A DNA stretch of 64,000 nt from Paramyrothecium sp. XJ0827 (Eukaryota > Ascomycota > Sordariomycetes > Hypocreales > Stachybotryaceae): positions 930,001 through 994,000 of the forward strand of contig JAJFPB010000007.1 of assembly GCA_020881915.1 (NCBI GenBank), read 5' to 3'. Numbering within the stretch: the stretch's first letter is position 1; the number at the start of each line of letters is the position of its first letter. Positions 10,584 through 21,998 of this stretch are shown here, in pieces. Below the pieces are notes generated by a model. It made no database searches. It saw only the letters and a program-made list of their open reading frames with translations, and was not told the DNA's origin. Made by a program: the position numbers and the translations under genes.

Positions 10584-12054
10584 TTAATAACCAGCCAAAT
10601 CAACGAGCCGTCGTACGTATCGCAAGCAGATGATGAAAGCACTTGCAAACATGCAAACCCCAGTAAATACTATGACCCAGCCATAGGACAGAGATTGTGA
10701 ACTCTTAATCGTTGCGGAGCCAGATAGCAGAAGTCCTCCAACCGGTCCTGCAAGCACATTACCAATGCCTTTACCGAAATTGAGCATGCTAAACACAATT
10801 GGCACCGAGACCATGTCCTCAGTTATGGCTGTGCTCATCCTCGCCCAAATCGCCGTAAAACCGGCGGCAAAAAAGCCATAAACAGTCGCAAACACGACCA
10901 GGACCGCAAGCGAGTCAGCCAGTTTCCACATGGCAAGACTTGCGATAGCCGCAACTGTGGTTGATGTGCAAGCTAAAACGTCCAGAGGGACCTTGCGATC
11001 GGACAGCAGGCCAAAGACAAACTGACCGCCAACCTGACTGACGCTCATGAGAGCAAGAAGAAGTGCACCGTTCCTGCTCCCCAGGCCCTTGGCCACTGCA
11101 TAAGAGGGAAGATACAAGGAGGGAAAGAAGTACCCGAAGCCTTGTAATAGATTTGCGGCCGAGGACAACCAGAAAAGATGACCTCGAAAGAATGCCCAGT
11201 TAATCTTGGGGATGCTACCTCGCTCTGGAGGCGGCAGGCGACCTTTTAAGAGAGGGATCAACGGCCCTGTAAGCAGCGCGAGACCTACTGCCACTGCTCG
11301 AAGCGTCGTTTTGTATCCGTACTTCGCCAACATAGCTTGAAGCAGGAAAGGCATGATGGAGCCCGAGACACCAGATGCACCGCAAAGAACACCGTACGCC
11401 ATACCACGACGCGCGACCCAGTATTCATTGACCATATTGAGGATGGGGTAATAAAACAAGAGGAAGCCAAAGCCATAAGCCATGCCCTGTGTGAGAATAA
11501 GCACCTCGAGGGTCGAAGCAAACGACCCCAAAGCAAGTCCTATGATGCAAATTGGCCCTAGACAACGGTTCAGCAAGCCTCTCTCTTGGTACCCAGGATC
11601 AACAGTGAGACTTACAGCCGACCCATATCATGAGCTGCTGCCGCCTCGGATACCGCTGAATAACGGCCATGATAACGGGCGCCCCAAGGTAGCCAAGCCC
11701 CGAGGCAATGGTGCCAACAACTGAAATATAGCGATTATTGGCAAACTCTGGGATCCTTGAGTAATACTCTTGGAAAACACCGAATGAGAGGGGGAAACCT
11801 GTGGTTAAATCCCCATTAGCAACCATCACGAGTTTGACAATGGACAGAATTTTACCCCAGAGCAATGTCTCAACCACAAAAGCGGTGCAAAGCAGCCTCC
11901 ATGCAGCCGACCCTCCATCTATGGGCGCAAGCCCTTGCTCCCTCGGCCTGCTGGTTGTTGATTCATCTACCACATCCACAGGCACTGGTTGTGATGATGA
12001 CACTCCAGCAGCCAGTGGCAGGGAAGCAACTGTGACCAACTCAGTGGCGCTCAT
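10584..12054 (-). CDS. MFS transporter, monocarboxylate-porter (MCT) type
   Basis: Twelve-helix plasma-membrane permease of the MCT branch of the major facilitator superfamily (451 residues). Exons are 11856-12054, 11616-11798 and 10584-11557. The joined exon borders recover two family hallmarks: WGFPLSFGVFQEYY in TM1 and WVGWPICIIGLALGSFA around TM3. The N-terminus has a Ser/Pro-rich tail followed by DGGSAAWRLL, the typical entry to TM1. The middle loop (PLLKGRLPPPERGSIPKINWAFFR) separates the two six-helix halves. MCT-type fungal porters carry monocarboxylates, amino acids or metabolites, often with proton symport; the substrate is not predictable here. Next to a methyltransferase and a zinc-finger protein it could export a metabolite, but nutrient uptake is equally likely. 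Confidence 0.9.
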
Positions 12055-12750
12055 CGCGTGGATCTGCAGCCACGGGCAAAAAGGAAGGCGCCTAAAATAA
12101 AGGAAGACGCTTTTTCACGCTGCCATGCCTTGATCATTAGGGCTCGGCTTCACGGGACACACTGTCTCTTGAGGAATACTTTGTCGCAGTTCGTATTGAA
12201 CTCGATAATCCGATATTTCACAGGAGACGGCGAGTTCAATCCTAGCAATTGTTGGACAATTGATCACATGCTAGCTTGAGGCCGCTTCCCCACTCTTTCG
12301 GGATTCAGATCCCTGGAGAATGGTGTGTTGATAAGTGGGTAAGGGCGAAAGAAAGACTGGCACAGTGATGCTAGGAATTTCGTACGAGTGTGATGTGATA
12401 GTGCCGCAGCTTTGGTATTGACATAGCTGAAGAGAGGGGTGTGCGTAATACACGCAAATACCACTGGTTTGTGTGAATTCTCCACTGTTGTAGAGCCTAT
12501 GCGGGTATTTTGAGGCCGGACTCTGTCTATAGGGTGCACATCCTCAATCCGATTGGTAAGCCAAGCGGATACTAAGAGTGTAGATTCACACTGAAAATAT
12601 GGAGTACCGCCATCTTAATCTGGGGCAAAGGAGCTTCCCCGCGCAAAGATCATTCTCGTCATAGGTAGATGTGTAATATGCGGCACCAACGCAGGAGCTG
12701 CACCATGCATTGCTTTTGGTCTCATTGGTCCCAATTATCAGTCACTTAAG
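12055..12750. promoter_or_regulatory. divergent promoter region, MFS / methyltransferase
   Basis: 696 bp between divergently transcribed genes, without a supported ORF. It should contain both promoters and so could co-regulate transporter and methyltransferase. Confidence 0.5.
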
Positions 12751-13413
12751 ATGTCACATCCATTGATGGCCAACGGCACACGGATCGATCAATATCTCCA
12801 ACGCGCCTTTTCTCTAGCAGGGAGCTCCGAGGCGGAAAGTCTCTATGACGAGTGGGCCCATGCTTATGACGCTGACCTTCATGAAAGAAACTACGCCTCT
12901 CCCCGCCGCGTTGTCGAGGTAGTCGTCGAGAATGGTCCACCAAACCCGTCTGACAATCTCAAGATCTTGGATGCGGGCTGCGGTACAGGCCTTGTCGGCG
13001 ACTGTTTGGCTCAATCATGTCTCGCAGACAAGTTCATCCTGGATGGGGTAGACCTTAGTGCCGGCATGTTGGCAATTGCACGTGACAAGGGCGTATATCG
13101 AGAGTTGAAAACGGCAAATCTGAACGACGGGATTGAACAGACCGATGGAAGCTATGACGTTGTTATCTGCGTCGGGACATTGACGAAGGGTCATGTCGGA
13201 CCCCAGGTCTTGGCAGAGTTCGCCCGGCTCGTCACCAAGTCTGGACTGGTCGTTGCTACGGTTCTTGATGAGATATGGGAAAGTGGTGGTTACAAGGCGG
13301 AAATTGAGAGATTACAGGATACAGAAGTTGTTCAGATTGTAAGCACGGCGGAGTTTGGAATACTTGAGGAGACCAGCACAGGGGGAAGGATGGTAGTTTT
13401 CAAGAAGAGATGA
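12751..13413 (+). CDS. SAM-dependent methyltransferase (METTL27/Wbscr27-like)
   Basis: Intronless class I methyltransferase, 220 residues. Motif I is LDAGCGTGLVG, the acidic loop is GVDLSAGMLAIA (ribose-binding Asp), and motif IV-like is YDVVICVGTLTKGHVGP. The N-terminal ELYDEWAHAYD-like segment (SLYDEWAHAYDADL) and overall layout match the Wbscr27/METTL27 group. The acceptor of the methyl group is unknown; in clusters such enzymes methylate small hydroxyl, carboxyl or amino groups. The start at 12751 is the first ATG and gives an N-terminus of normal length. It is divergent from the MFS gene and followed, on the opposite strand, by the C2H2 gene. No signal peptide is visible, so it should be cytosolic. 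Confidence 0.85.
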   Translation: MSHPLMANGTRIDQYLQRAFSLAGSSEAESLYDEWAHAYDADLHERNYASPRRVVEVVVENGPPNPSDNLKILDAGCGTGLVGDCLAQSCLADKFILDGVDLSAGMLAIARDKGVYRELKTANLNDGIEQTDGSYDVVICVGTLTKGHVGPQVLAEFARLVTKSGLVVATVLDEIWESGGYKAEIERLQDTEVVQIVSTAEFGILEETSTGGRMVVFKKR

Positions 13414-13815
13414 GAATTTCATGTCCCGTGCTGGGCTAACCGTAGGTGGTGCTTGAACGGGCCGTGCGTTCGAAAACGGAGGGATCATGCCGTCGAAGCA
13501 TGACGGAGGGGAGTTTGTGGCGGAGGGACCGTTGATTGTATCAGCCCGGATTCGGATGAATTTTGAAGTAATCTTGCTCTTTCCACAGCTCTTAACATCA
13601 CCAACATACTAAACTACGCACGGGTACAATGCCATAGTGACGAACAGCGTCTTGAAATTTGGTATATTACGAGGATGGTGTTTTCCTTTGCTTGATCATA
13701 TGCAACATTCTGGCTCGTTTTTAGCATGGAAGATTGCAGGTAGTTGTGTTCTAATTAACCCAGGAGAAACTTCTACTTATATTTATATTAGGCCTTAAAT
13801 GCAGTTGGCTTGCAA
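13414..13815. other. intergenic between convergent genes
   Basis: About 400 bp between convergent 3' ends, AT-rich towards 13800. Nothing coding was recognised. Confidence 0.55.
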
Positions 13816-16800
13816 CTAACTAGTCACGTCATCCGGGTTGCCTAGAATGTTTGCAAACAATCCGTCGAGGCTAGTCAACTGGGCAACATCCCCCATACCG
13901 TCCCATAAATCGCTTAAGTAGGGAACTTCTACGTGATCTTCAGACTGTCGGTCCACCATCTCATCCTCGAGGGGGATATTCTCTTCGAAGTTCCAAGATT
14001 CTTGATTAGACTGATTGCTGGGAACCTCCATCGACGTTTCAGCGTCAGTCACGGTGCTAGAACCTGCCATCGGTGGAGCGCCACTACTCCAGGGAACAAA
14101 AGCTGAGTTGGAAACTGGGGTTGGCTCATCGAGTGTTGGTCGACCATTCGTCATGTTCAAACTCTGCTGGGCCACCAGACCATCCATGTAGCCCTTAGCA
14201 TGAACACCCTCAACTAGCAGTCGCGGACCGGTTGGGGGGGGCTGTGTTCTCAGGACCACGCCGCTATCCGCACTGGACGCCGCAGAAGCACCCCCTTGTA
14301 CTGGATGCCCAGAGCCTCCATCGTGGGAATCTTGGGCCGACGGTGAAGACTCGGATTGCCTGTTGAGGCGGAAGCGCTCGAAAATGGTCTCTAGTCCCCT
14401 ATTAAGCGTGTCCTGCATTTCGCGCTCTGTGACGCCTAGCCTCGGTGTGAGCCCGTCGATGCGGAGCTGCTCCTGCAGGATTTGAAGACCATGTCGCTGA
14501 CTGAACTCGTACAGTAAACAGAAGTCTTCAGACAGGTCCGAGTCCACGTATATAGATGCAGGCTGCGAGCAATCTGGGAATAGAACCCTCCATATGGCCA
14601 GCCACTGTTCCTTTACCGAACCGGGTCTGGATTTGCGGCGGAGCGCTATGCTCTTGTCATGCGATATGCCTTCCAGCACAGCAGTCGGGCTCCGCTGGCA
14701 TAACCTCTCGACCGCATGGCGATCATGCGAAGAGAAGTCCTCGAATACTGTGAAACATGTAGCACAATAGAAGGCTGGGGTGTGCCGTCTGATTAAATGT
14801 TGCTTTACATAACTAATGGACGTCAACTTTTTGAACCAGCATATGCGGTGCTTGTTTGAGTCAAGCTTCCAGAAGGGGCAAGCCAGGTATGTTGACTCTT
14901 TCGGGGGGGTAGATTGGTGCGTCGCTCTTGGCTTCTTCGGTTGCCGTCGATGACTTTTGTCCTCACTACCGGAGTCCTCGTCGTTTTCTCGTTGGCGTTT
15001 CCGCCTGCAGTGAGATCTCGGTTCCAAAGACCCCCCGCTTGTCACTTGCGAATGGCTGCTGCCTCCTGCATCACCTGCACCGGCGGTGTCTTTTGCCTCC
15101 GTCTCCGCCTCGGTCTGATATGCTGAAAATAAGCGAAACAGCAGGCGTTTGAAGAACTGGAACCCAGCACTGGTTTGTTCCGGATGATCGGCGTCTTCTG
15201 AGCCGCTAGGTATTGACAGTATACCATCGGTCAAAGTAGTGCCCCAGCCCACAGATACAGAGCCAGTGGTCACAGTATTCGCGTCTAGAAACACATCAGG
15301 AATGTGAAATTATGGGAGTCTATGAAAGGCTCACAATCTGCAAGATCAGGCGAAGGGCACTTGTTATCACAGACAATGTGCCGACCTGCTTCAAGTTCGG
15401 CGTGGTCGAAAGCGGCAGCAGTTGCCCAGCTGGCGCCGTATTCCTTAGATATACTCACTTCAGGAGATGTAGTCCTCACTTCGTCTAATTCATGCCAGTA
15501 AAATGTGTTTTGCAACCTTTTGACCATTCTCAGATGGATCTTAGGTCCTCTCAGAATGTAGGAACCATCGGAGAATGTGACCGCGGTCTCCGCAGCGTCC
15601 TGAAGCAGACCAAACGGAAGCTCAAGTCCTGGGCCGGGCTCTGGACGACGTATTATTGGGAAACCTTGAACGACTAGTGGCACTAATATATCACCCAATA
15701 GCTTGTGCCAAGAGACCTCGCGTGTAGCAGACCCGTCCTGCTCAATTATTTCGACGTCGAATGTTGGTCCGTACGGGTTCTGGCTCGGCTGATGCAGGGA
15801 AGGGCCTGCACTACCCTTTCCACCATATGCCGCCTGTTCGGGATCTGAAAGCCTCATCAGTCATCTGAGTGCCATTTAGGAACATCAAATGCAAGGGGAG
15901 CGGACCGGATCTGCTCGCAGCCAAACGTTCTGTTTTCCAACGGCGAGGTTGCTTGGAACAGGTTGGGTCATGGCACGCCTGTCCGTTACGCAGAACCGTC
16001 TGTGATGAACGCCTGTGTCCATCAAACTGCGTACCTTGGCTAACAGCAAGAGGGTCTAGAATCGACGTGGGCAGGCTCGTGATTGAAGGCTTGCAGCTAG
16101 TGACGTATTCGTTGCGAGGCTGATGAAGTGCTGAGGCTAACCAAGCCAACTGCTCGGCAAGCTCCACAATCGAGTAGGTCGTCCCGGCAGCAGTAAGAAA
16201 AATATGAGACCCATTTGCGTTCGCGGAGATGCAGATTGTGCCGAAATCAATGACTTGACGCGAATCGTTAGGGGCGGTTGTGTACTGGATATTCCGTTGA
16301 GCTTACCTTGAGGTCCAACACCGCTGCACTCCAAAGCTTCCTGCAGGTATTCTAACAGGGTCACATCCGTCGAGGGCCACACATTGGCAAAGTATTCTTT
16401 AACTGTCATTGCTTGCGCCTCGTTAGATGAACAAGTCACCACAACCACCTCGGATATTTTTGTGATCGGAACCCATCTAGATCGAACAACATCATATCCG
16501 CGGTAGAGGCGGGCTCTCAAAGGTGCTAATGATAGGCGGAAGGTACAGCGGGACCTGGACGGGACTGTTCGCTTGCTGATAATTTTTGTTGGAAGACTGC
16601 GCTGAATTGTCTGATGAATATCGTCAATGACAGAGCTCAAATCTTCTAATGCACGTTTGAGAGTGTATTCTTTGCGGAGGTTCATGACAAACCACCCGTA
16701 GGCGGCGCTGTTGAGCACAACCTTGTTGTACCTTGGGGTCTCTGCTGTGGAAATTAACTCTTCCTCTGCATCTTCCACGCCATGAAATAACTCTCCCATT

Positions 16801-18772
16801 TCCCAATCTGGCTTATCCACCCCTGCATTTCTTCCCCAGAGGCTCATCTTATCGAAGAGAGACATGCCATCTGTCTTAGGTGTAGGGACATCTTCAGGAG
16901 CATCATCACCTTTATCAAGCAGGAGCTTTTCGATTTCTGCAGCAATATCCCTGTAAGTTTGATTAGCCCTCTGATTGCCTTTACAAGGTTTCTCAGTAAG
17001 TGGTTTAAGAAAGCTTACTTGTGGTGCTTATGAATGAAATACATAACCTCCCGATTTAGTTGTGAGGCCTTCTCATAGCCAATTTTGATTGCGAAGTTCT
17101 TTATGAGCTCAGGAAGCAACTTTTGAGGCTTCGTTTTGGCCACAGGGTCGATATGCTCCTGAATACTACCATAGATGTGCTGGGACAAATCCATTATATA
17201 GTTCTGGGCACCCGTCAGGTTCACAGATGTTGCCGCGGAGTATATAGTTTGCAAATCTTCGTTGTTGGTGTCTTTTTGCAGAGTTTTAGGGTTCGAGAAA
17301 GCTCCTGGGATCTCCCGTGCCGTGCATGAAGCATACCCAGAGTCTGTATATGGTGATTCATCGTCTATGTGGCATTTCCCTTGTACCTCTTGGAATTTTC
17401 CTTCTCTATTCCGCTTCGAGTCATAAGGAACAACTTCGCATGTATCAGCGCTCCCCTTAATCGATTCGGGCTTTGAATCCATTTGCGTTGCATCAGTAGG
17501 TACAAAGCTGTTGATGATATTCGTGTTCGAACTGAAGGCAGGGGCTAAATATGGAGCTGGGAAGGCCTGAGCAAGTTGTGAGGGAGCTGGCGTTGTAAAG
17601 GAAGGCGCCGGGCTTGCTGATGACATTCTGCTCGAATGAATGCCAAAAGTCGGGACTAGGAAGCCATCCTAGGTTCATAATGCTGTTAGAAACTGAATTC
17701 AGACATCGTTCGCGAGTTACGACCTCTAACACACATATCCTGGCGGAGTGTCTCTGGTATAAGACCATGGCAGTCCACGGCATGACCAGAGCAGCCATAT
17801 CTATCCGAGTTATAAGAGGAGACGAAAAGTACATACATAGAATGGTCTACCCTTACCACCGTCTTGGTTGAAATTGTTCAGTGTGCGATCCATTCCTGGG
17901 CTCGACTCAAGTGTGGAGGGTGTAGTCAGCCCATTAGTGCTGGTGATATGAGGTGGGAATTGATTGCGGATAGAATTATTTCAGACTCAGATGCGTTATA
18001 GTTCATGCCGTAATTATGGCCTTGGACTGGAGGATTTGAATGCTGAAATTTCATCTCATGAGGAGTGACGTCCACAAAAGGGTTCTGAAAATTTCTTAGA
18101 GAAGGACGAGGTAAAGAATAATACCGTGGGTCGGTCTCGGAATACTCTTTTAAGTGACCGGGCACTATGGCATAAAGACCCTCCGGATGCAGTGATCGAA
18201 TTGGAGGTAGAGAATAGTACCGAGTCATCCTATTATCGGGTGTAAGAAACTGGGCTGGTATTGGCATTGCTGCCCATGGCAGCTCTGCCCTCATACCAGG
18301 AGTCCCATAACTATCGATGTAAGCACTTTTCAAAATTTCGTTGGCTGTTGAGGTTGTATTCGTTGTCTTCTGTTCTTGCTCACTAGGTAGATATCGTTAA
18401 TAGGGTACCCCAATGGCTAAAAGTCATTCAAGGCAAGTGCTCAGCCTTACTGTCTCTGCATATGGCGCTCCAAAAGGTCTCTTTTGTGAAAAACTTTACC
18501 ACACCCTGGAAAAGCGCAAGGTCGATCAGGCGGTTGATGAGAGAGTTGATGTCGTCTGCAGGCATCATTAGATCCCGATGGGGAAAGGGCTGTGAGCAAA
18601 GATTAACCTCAAGTGTTCGGCCCGAGTGAATGTCTGTTTGAAGTTAGTACAAATTGGTAGCGAAATAATTTGAATCAAATGGTATACTTACTTTGTGTGG
18701 CCGGCATTGCTCGCAGACATGAACGGTGACACCTTTCCTGGCCCTCGATACACGCCGTGTCACGGATGCCAT
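13816..18772 (-). CDS. large C2H2 zinc-finger protein (multi-exon, fungal-specific C-terminal module)
   Basis: I join ten exons by phase: 18692-18772, 18608-18633, 18451-18555, 17987-18382, 17857-17939, 17019-17655, 16307-16950, about 15906-16253, about 15335-15844 and 13816-15284, giving roughly 1430 residues. The first three exons make two zinc fingers: CEQC..HLRRHQLSH and CAFPGCGKVFHKRDLLERHMQRH, with splice junctions completing the His ligands. A Pro-rich linker (TPSTLESSPGMD) and a helical domain follow (FAIKIGYEKASQLNREVMYF). Next comes a fungal-specific block (EYFANVWPSTDVTLLEYLQEALE, then VSWHKLLGDILVPLVVQGFPI). The end has a second Cys/His cluster (ACPFWK...RHTPAFYCATCFTVFED) found in many fungal proteins. 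Borders of exons 8/9 are uncertain (donor 15905 or 15926), and the exon 4 donor (GTCTGA) is weak. It could be two genes split near 17.65 kb. Likely nuclear DNA-binding regulator; targets unknown. Confidence 0.62.
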
Positions 18773-19431
18773 CTTCAATATAGTCGACCGCTTTGTGACC
18801 AAGCCTAAGGAAATTAGACGATGAACCTAGGAGATAGTGCTATGGTCATATGGTCAAAGATAGATATTCGGGCACAGGAAAGGGCGTCCCCCGCGGATCC
18901 TTTTTGGAGGCTCCATGGCATCACCAGTTGTAGGCACAGCCTTGCAATGCCACCGATGTGCCTTCCACCTTGATTGGTCCGGAATTTTGTGGCTCCTTGT
19001 CCGTGACAAAATATCCCGCCAACACAGAAATCACCGAATTGAAAATCAACTAATCTGTTGCACCCGGTGCTTGGGTTGTTGGCCTGGGTTACTGCGAGTC
19101 GTCCTGTGCAAAATTCATCGACGTCACCTTCCGTCGGCGAAGAAACATCCCGATAGACACGAACACGGTAGATCAAGATTACTGACCATGGAAATTCTCT
19201 TGAGAAACGAATAATGTAATGCGAGCAAGCACAATTTAAATGAGAATTGATCTATGAAAAACATACACCTAGAGCGTATCCTCGTCCGTTGATCTAGCAG
19301 CCTCGACTTTCATCATTCATGCCTGCGTATCGTAATCATCTTTAGATGATAGAACCACATACTTTGTTTCTAATGATGGAGCCTTGCGTTTTCATGTCAA
19401 ATGGGGTCCCTCAAGAAATTCGTCCATCATG
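18773..19431. other. intergenic, uncertain small ORF
   Basis: Promoter side of the C2H2 gene and 3' side of the FAD oxidase. An open stretch at 18814-19176 (minus) has a few Cys residues but no ATG or signal peptide in frame. I do not call it a gene. Confidence 0.5.
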
Positions 19432-21466
19432 CTACAGCCATGTCCTATCGCTCCAACTTCGTCGAATCCTGCACAACCTACCATCCTTTTTCTGCTCCCA
19501 TCGCTCATTTCCTACGCAGGGATAACACCAGAAAACATCGTCCGGGTCGACCGAGCGCTTTATGCTGAGCAGCCTCTGGTAATTAGTGCCCCAGAACGCC
19601 TTTTGGTGATCTTGTTCATATAAAGAAGCCTGTTACATGTTAAGGAGTGCTCGTGAAAGAGCCAGTGAGGGAATTATTTTTTACCTCATTTAAATAAACT
19701 CCCATGTTAGGAGCAAGCCGACGGATGGGCTCGAACGCAGTGCGGAGTGCTTCCACGGCCTCGTCTTCCGTGGTTTTATTGAGCGGGTCAAAGCCAACAA
19801 TGTTAACTATGATCTTTGTGAGCCCAAAGAGTCGGACACTGCATCAATAGGACAGAATTGAACAATTTACCCAAGTGAACGTAGGCCTTGCGCCACCCTG
19901 GATTCACAGCGTTTGATCCACCGCGTGGCTGGGCGTGTTGAACACCTCTCCCAGCAATAGGGAAGAATAATGTTCCGTCATAAGGCTTAGCAACGGCACT
20001 GATGGCCTCGACAAGGGCGTCAGGGTCATCTCTCAATGTTTTTTTGTCAAGGAGCCAGGAGTTCACAACACCACTTCCACCTGCCTGCGTGTGGTCGAAG
20101 TCAACATCAAACCAATCAATCCACCGCTCGTAGGATTTGATACCATCCGTGAACAACTCTCCAGAACCTGGGAAACGCTTCTGAATCGTGTCATTCATCG
20201 GCTTGAGGATTCTATCGACATCCAAGGGGCCTTTGTTGAGCAACATCATAACGCAGGCGACGTAGGTTTTGCCTGAAGGGGTTCCAGGTAGCTCTATGGG
20301 CATCGATGGGTACGGATGCGGCGCGTTGCCTTGTGGGCTGACAACGCAATAGCCTCTCAATCCGGCGTCCATAAGGGAAGGCATCTCGCTTAGGACATAG
20401 CCCAGGAATTCCTTACTTGCTGGCGAAGCGGCGGGGATAGCGGCGTATAGATTGACTCGCTGGACGCGAGGACTCGGGAAGGCCTTGAAAGTCACCGATA
20501 TGATGACCCCAAAGGTCGAACCACCGCCCTAAAAGATGTTAAGTTGTGCATTAGATACTTATAAGGGGGACTTACGCCTCGAAGAGCCCAGAAAAGTTCG
20601 AAATTCTGATCCTCATTGGCGACAAGTACTTTTCCCTCTGGAGTGACGACTTCGATCTCGAGTACGCTGTCTGCGGCAAGCCCATAGGTTGCAGCAAGCA
20701 TGCTATGGCCGCCACCAGTCACATAGCCTCCGATACCAACTGTTTTCGCCGCGCCGCCAAGAACAACCATGTTGTGTTCTGCAGCTGCCCTGTACAAGTC
20801 ATATGATGTACTACCTGCGCCGGCGGTCAATGCATGTCCCCTTATTCTCCGTCCGCTACCTGTCAACTTAAATTCGCCTTCATGGAACTCGATAGAGCTG
20901 AAATGGTGCGTCCAAATGGACAAGCTGCCCGGAGCGATAGAGCGTCCAAGGAAGTCATGGCCTGTACCCTTCACAACTAGGCGAATCTTGTTCTCTCGCG
21001 CTGAACGAGTCGTCAATCGGACTGCTCACCTGACCAATCTCGAAAAAGCCTTACCGAAGTGTATGCCGTCCTGTACATGCTTGGCAGTAGTTGCATTAAC
21101 TACATATGCCGGATATCCATCCGTCCTGCAAGGGGCATCGGAATTTGGCGAGCAGGTGGAAGCTGCCCAGTTTCCTAACATGACAGATGCAGGGTCTTTG
21201 ACATGCCACTCGTAAGTCCTCCAGGAATCCTGGATGGCTTTGCATTCTTCTTCATCGTATTGGCCCTCATGACAGACCTTGGCTGGGATCGGCGGCTTAA
21301 GAAGACGCCCTTCAAGCGTATAATTCAACTTGTCCCACCTTTCGGCAGTCGGCCACTTGTCGGTACCAGGAAACGCTTTGCATGAATGATCGCCATAGAA
21401 AAGTGTCTCGACAAAGGGTACCGAAAGCAAAAGGCCTGCCAGAAATGAGCTGAGTATGTCCAACAT
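19432..21466 (-). CDS. secreted FAD-linked oxidase, berberine-bridge-enzyme-like
   Basis: Secreted flavoprotein oxidase of the BBE/6-hydroxy-D-nicotine-oxidase family (604 residues): it oxidises an alcohol, amine or C-H bond with O2. Exons are 21055-21466, 20576-21000, 19871-20528, 19685-19806 and 19432-19629, all phase-consistent. The signal peptide is MLDILSSFLAGLLLSVPFV. The FAD domain has VKGTGHDFLGRS, whose His is the usual covalent flavin anchor, then GGAAKTVGIGGYVTGGGHS, LFWALRGGGGSTFGV and DPDDVFWCYPCVGNERW near the C-terminus. I see no typical Cys in the second covalent position, so attachment may be single; this is inference. It lies 532 bp downstream of the aminotransferase on the same strand. 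BBE-like oxidases are frequent tailoring enzymes in fungal metabolite clusters but also act on sugars. Confidence 0.92.
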
Positions 21467-21998
21467 CGATAATAAATTTCAGTTCTATCTAGCTGTTCAC
21501 TTCCTAGAATTGTATGATATTCGACATCCTATAAAGGTCGAGCGGAATCTGCGCATCATCATTCTTTTTATTCTCTTCCGGTCTAAGACAAAATGACATG
21601 CGAAGTTCATTGCAATCCTTCTTTGAGCAAGGATGTGCGGGAACGGCTTTTAAAACCAATAGTCTAGCGCCACGCGTGAGAAGTGGCTGGCTGCAATGCT
21701 ACAGTCCATGCCGGCCGGGTCTAGACCCTGTCTCACCGTCGGGTGGTGGTACAGTCCACACTTGTCATACTTGCGCCTTCACCAACACAACCTGAGAAAC
21801 GTATTCTACCTTGGTGTCCACTGTTGAATGCTAGACAGCAATTTGCCGCTCACGGGTATCCTGTGTAGGGTTACATCATGGTTATTCTTTTCATTTAGCC
21901 CGACGAAGAAGCTCAAATGCCGAAGACAGGAAATTCGTGTTCCTATTTTGATCAAAAGTCCAGCAGTATTGAGCGCGAATGCAGGTGGTTTCTCAAAT
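21467..21998. other. intergenic (promoter of the FAD oxidase)
   Basis: 532 bp between two co-directional minus-strand genes. No ORF with support. A Pro/Ser-type GC-richer patch at 21700-21780 is not coding in any convincing frame. Confidence 0.55.

Noticed and set aside
17493..17834. Alternative minus-strand frame at the N-terminal part of the C2H2 gene
   Set aside because: Most of it lies in a 201-bp intron; the other frame joins flanking exons in phase.
18814..19176. Cys-containing 120-codon minus-strand frame
   Set aside because: No ATG in frame, no signal peptide exon found, no splice-supported extension.
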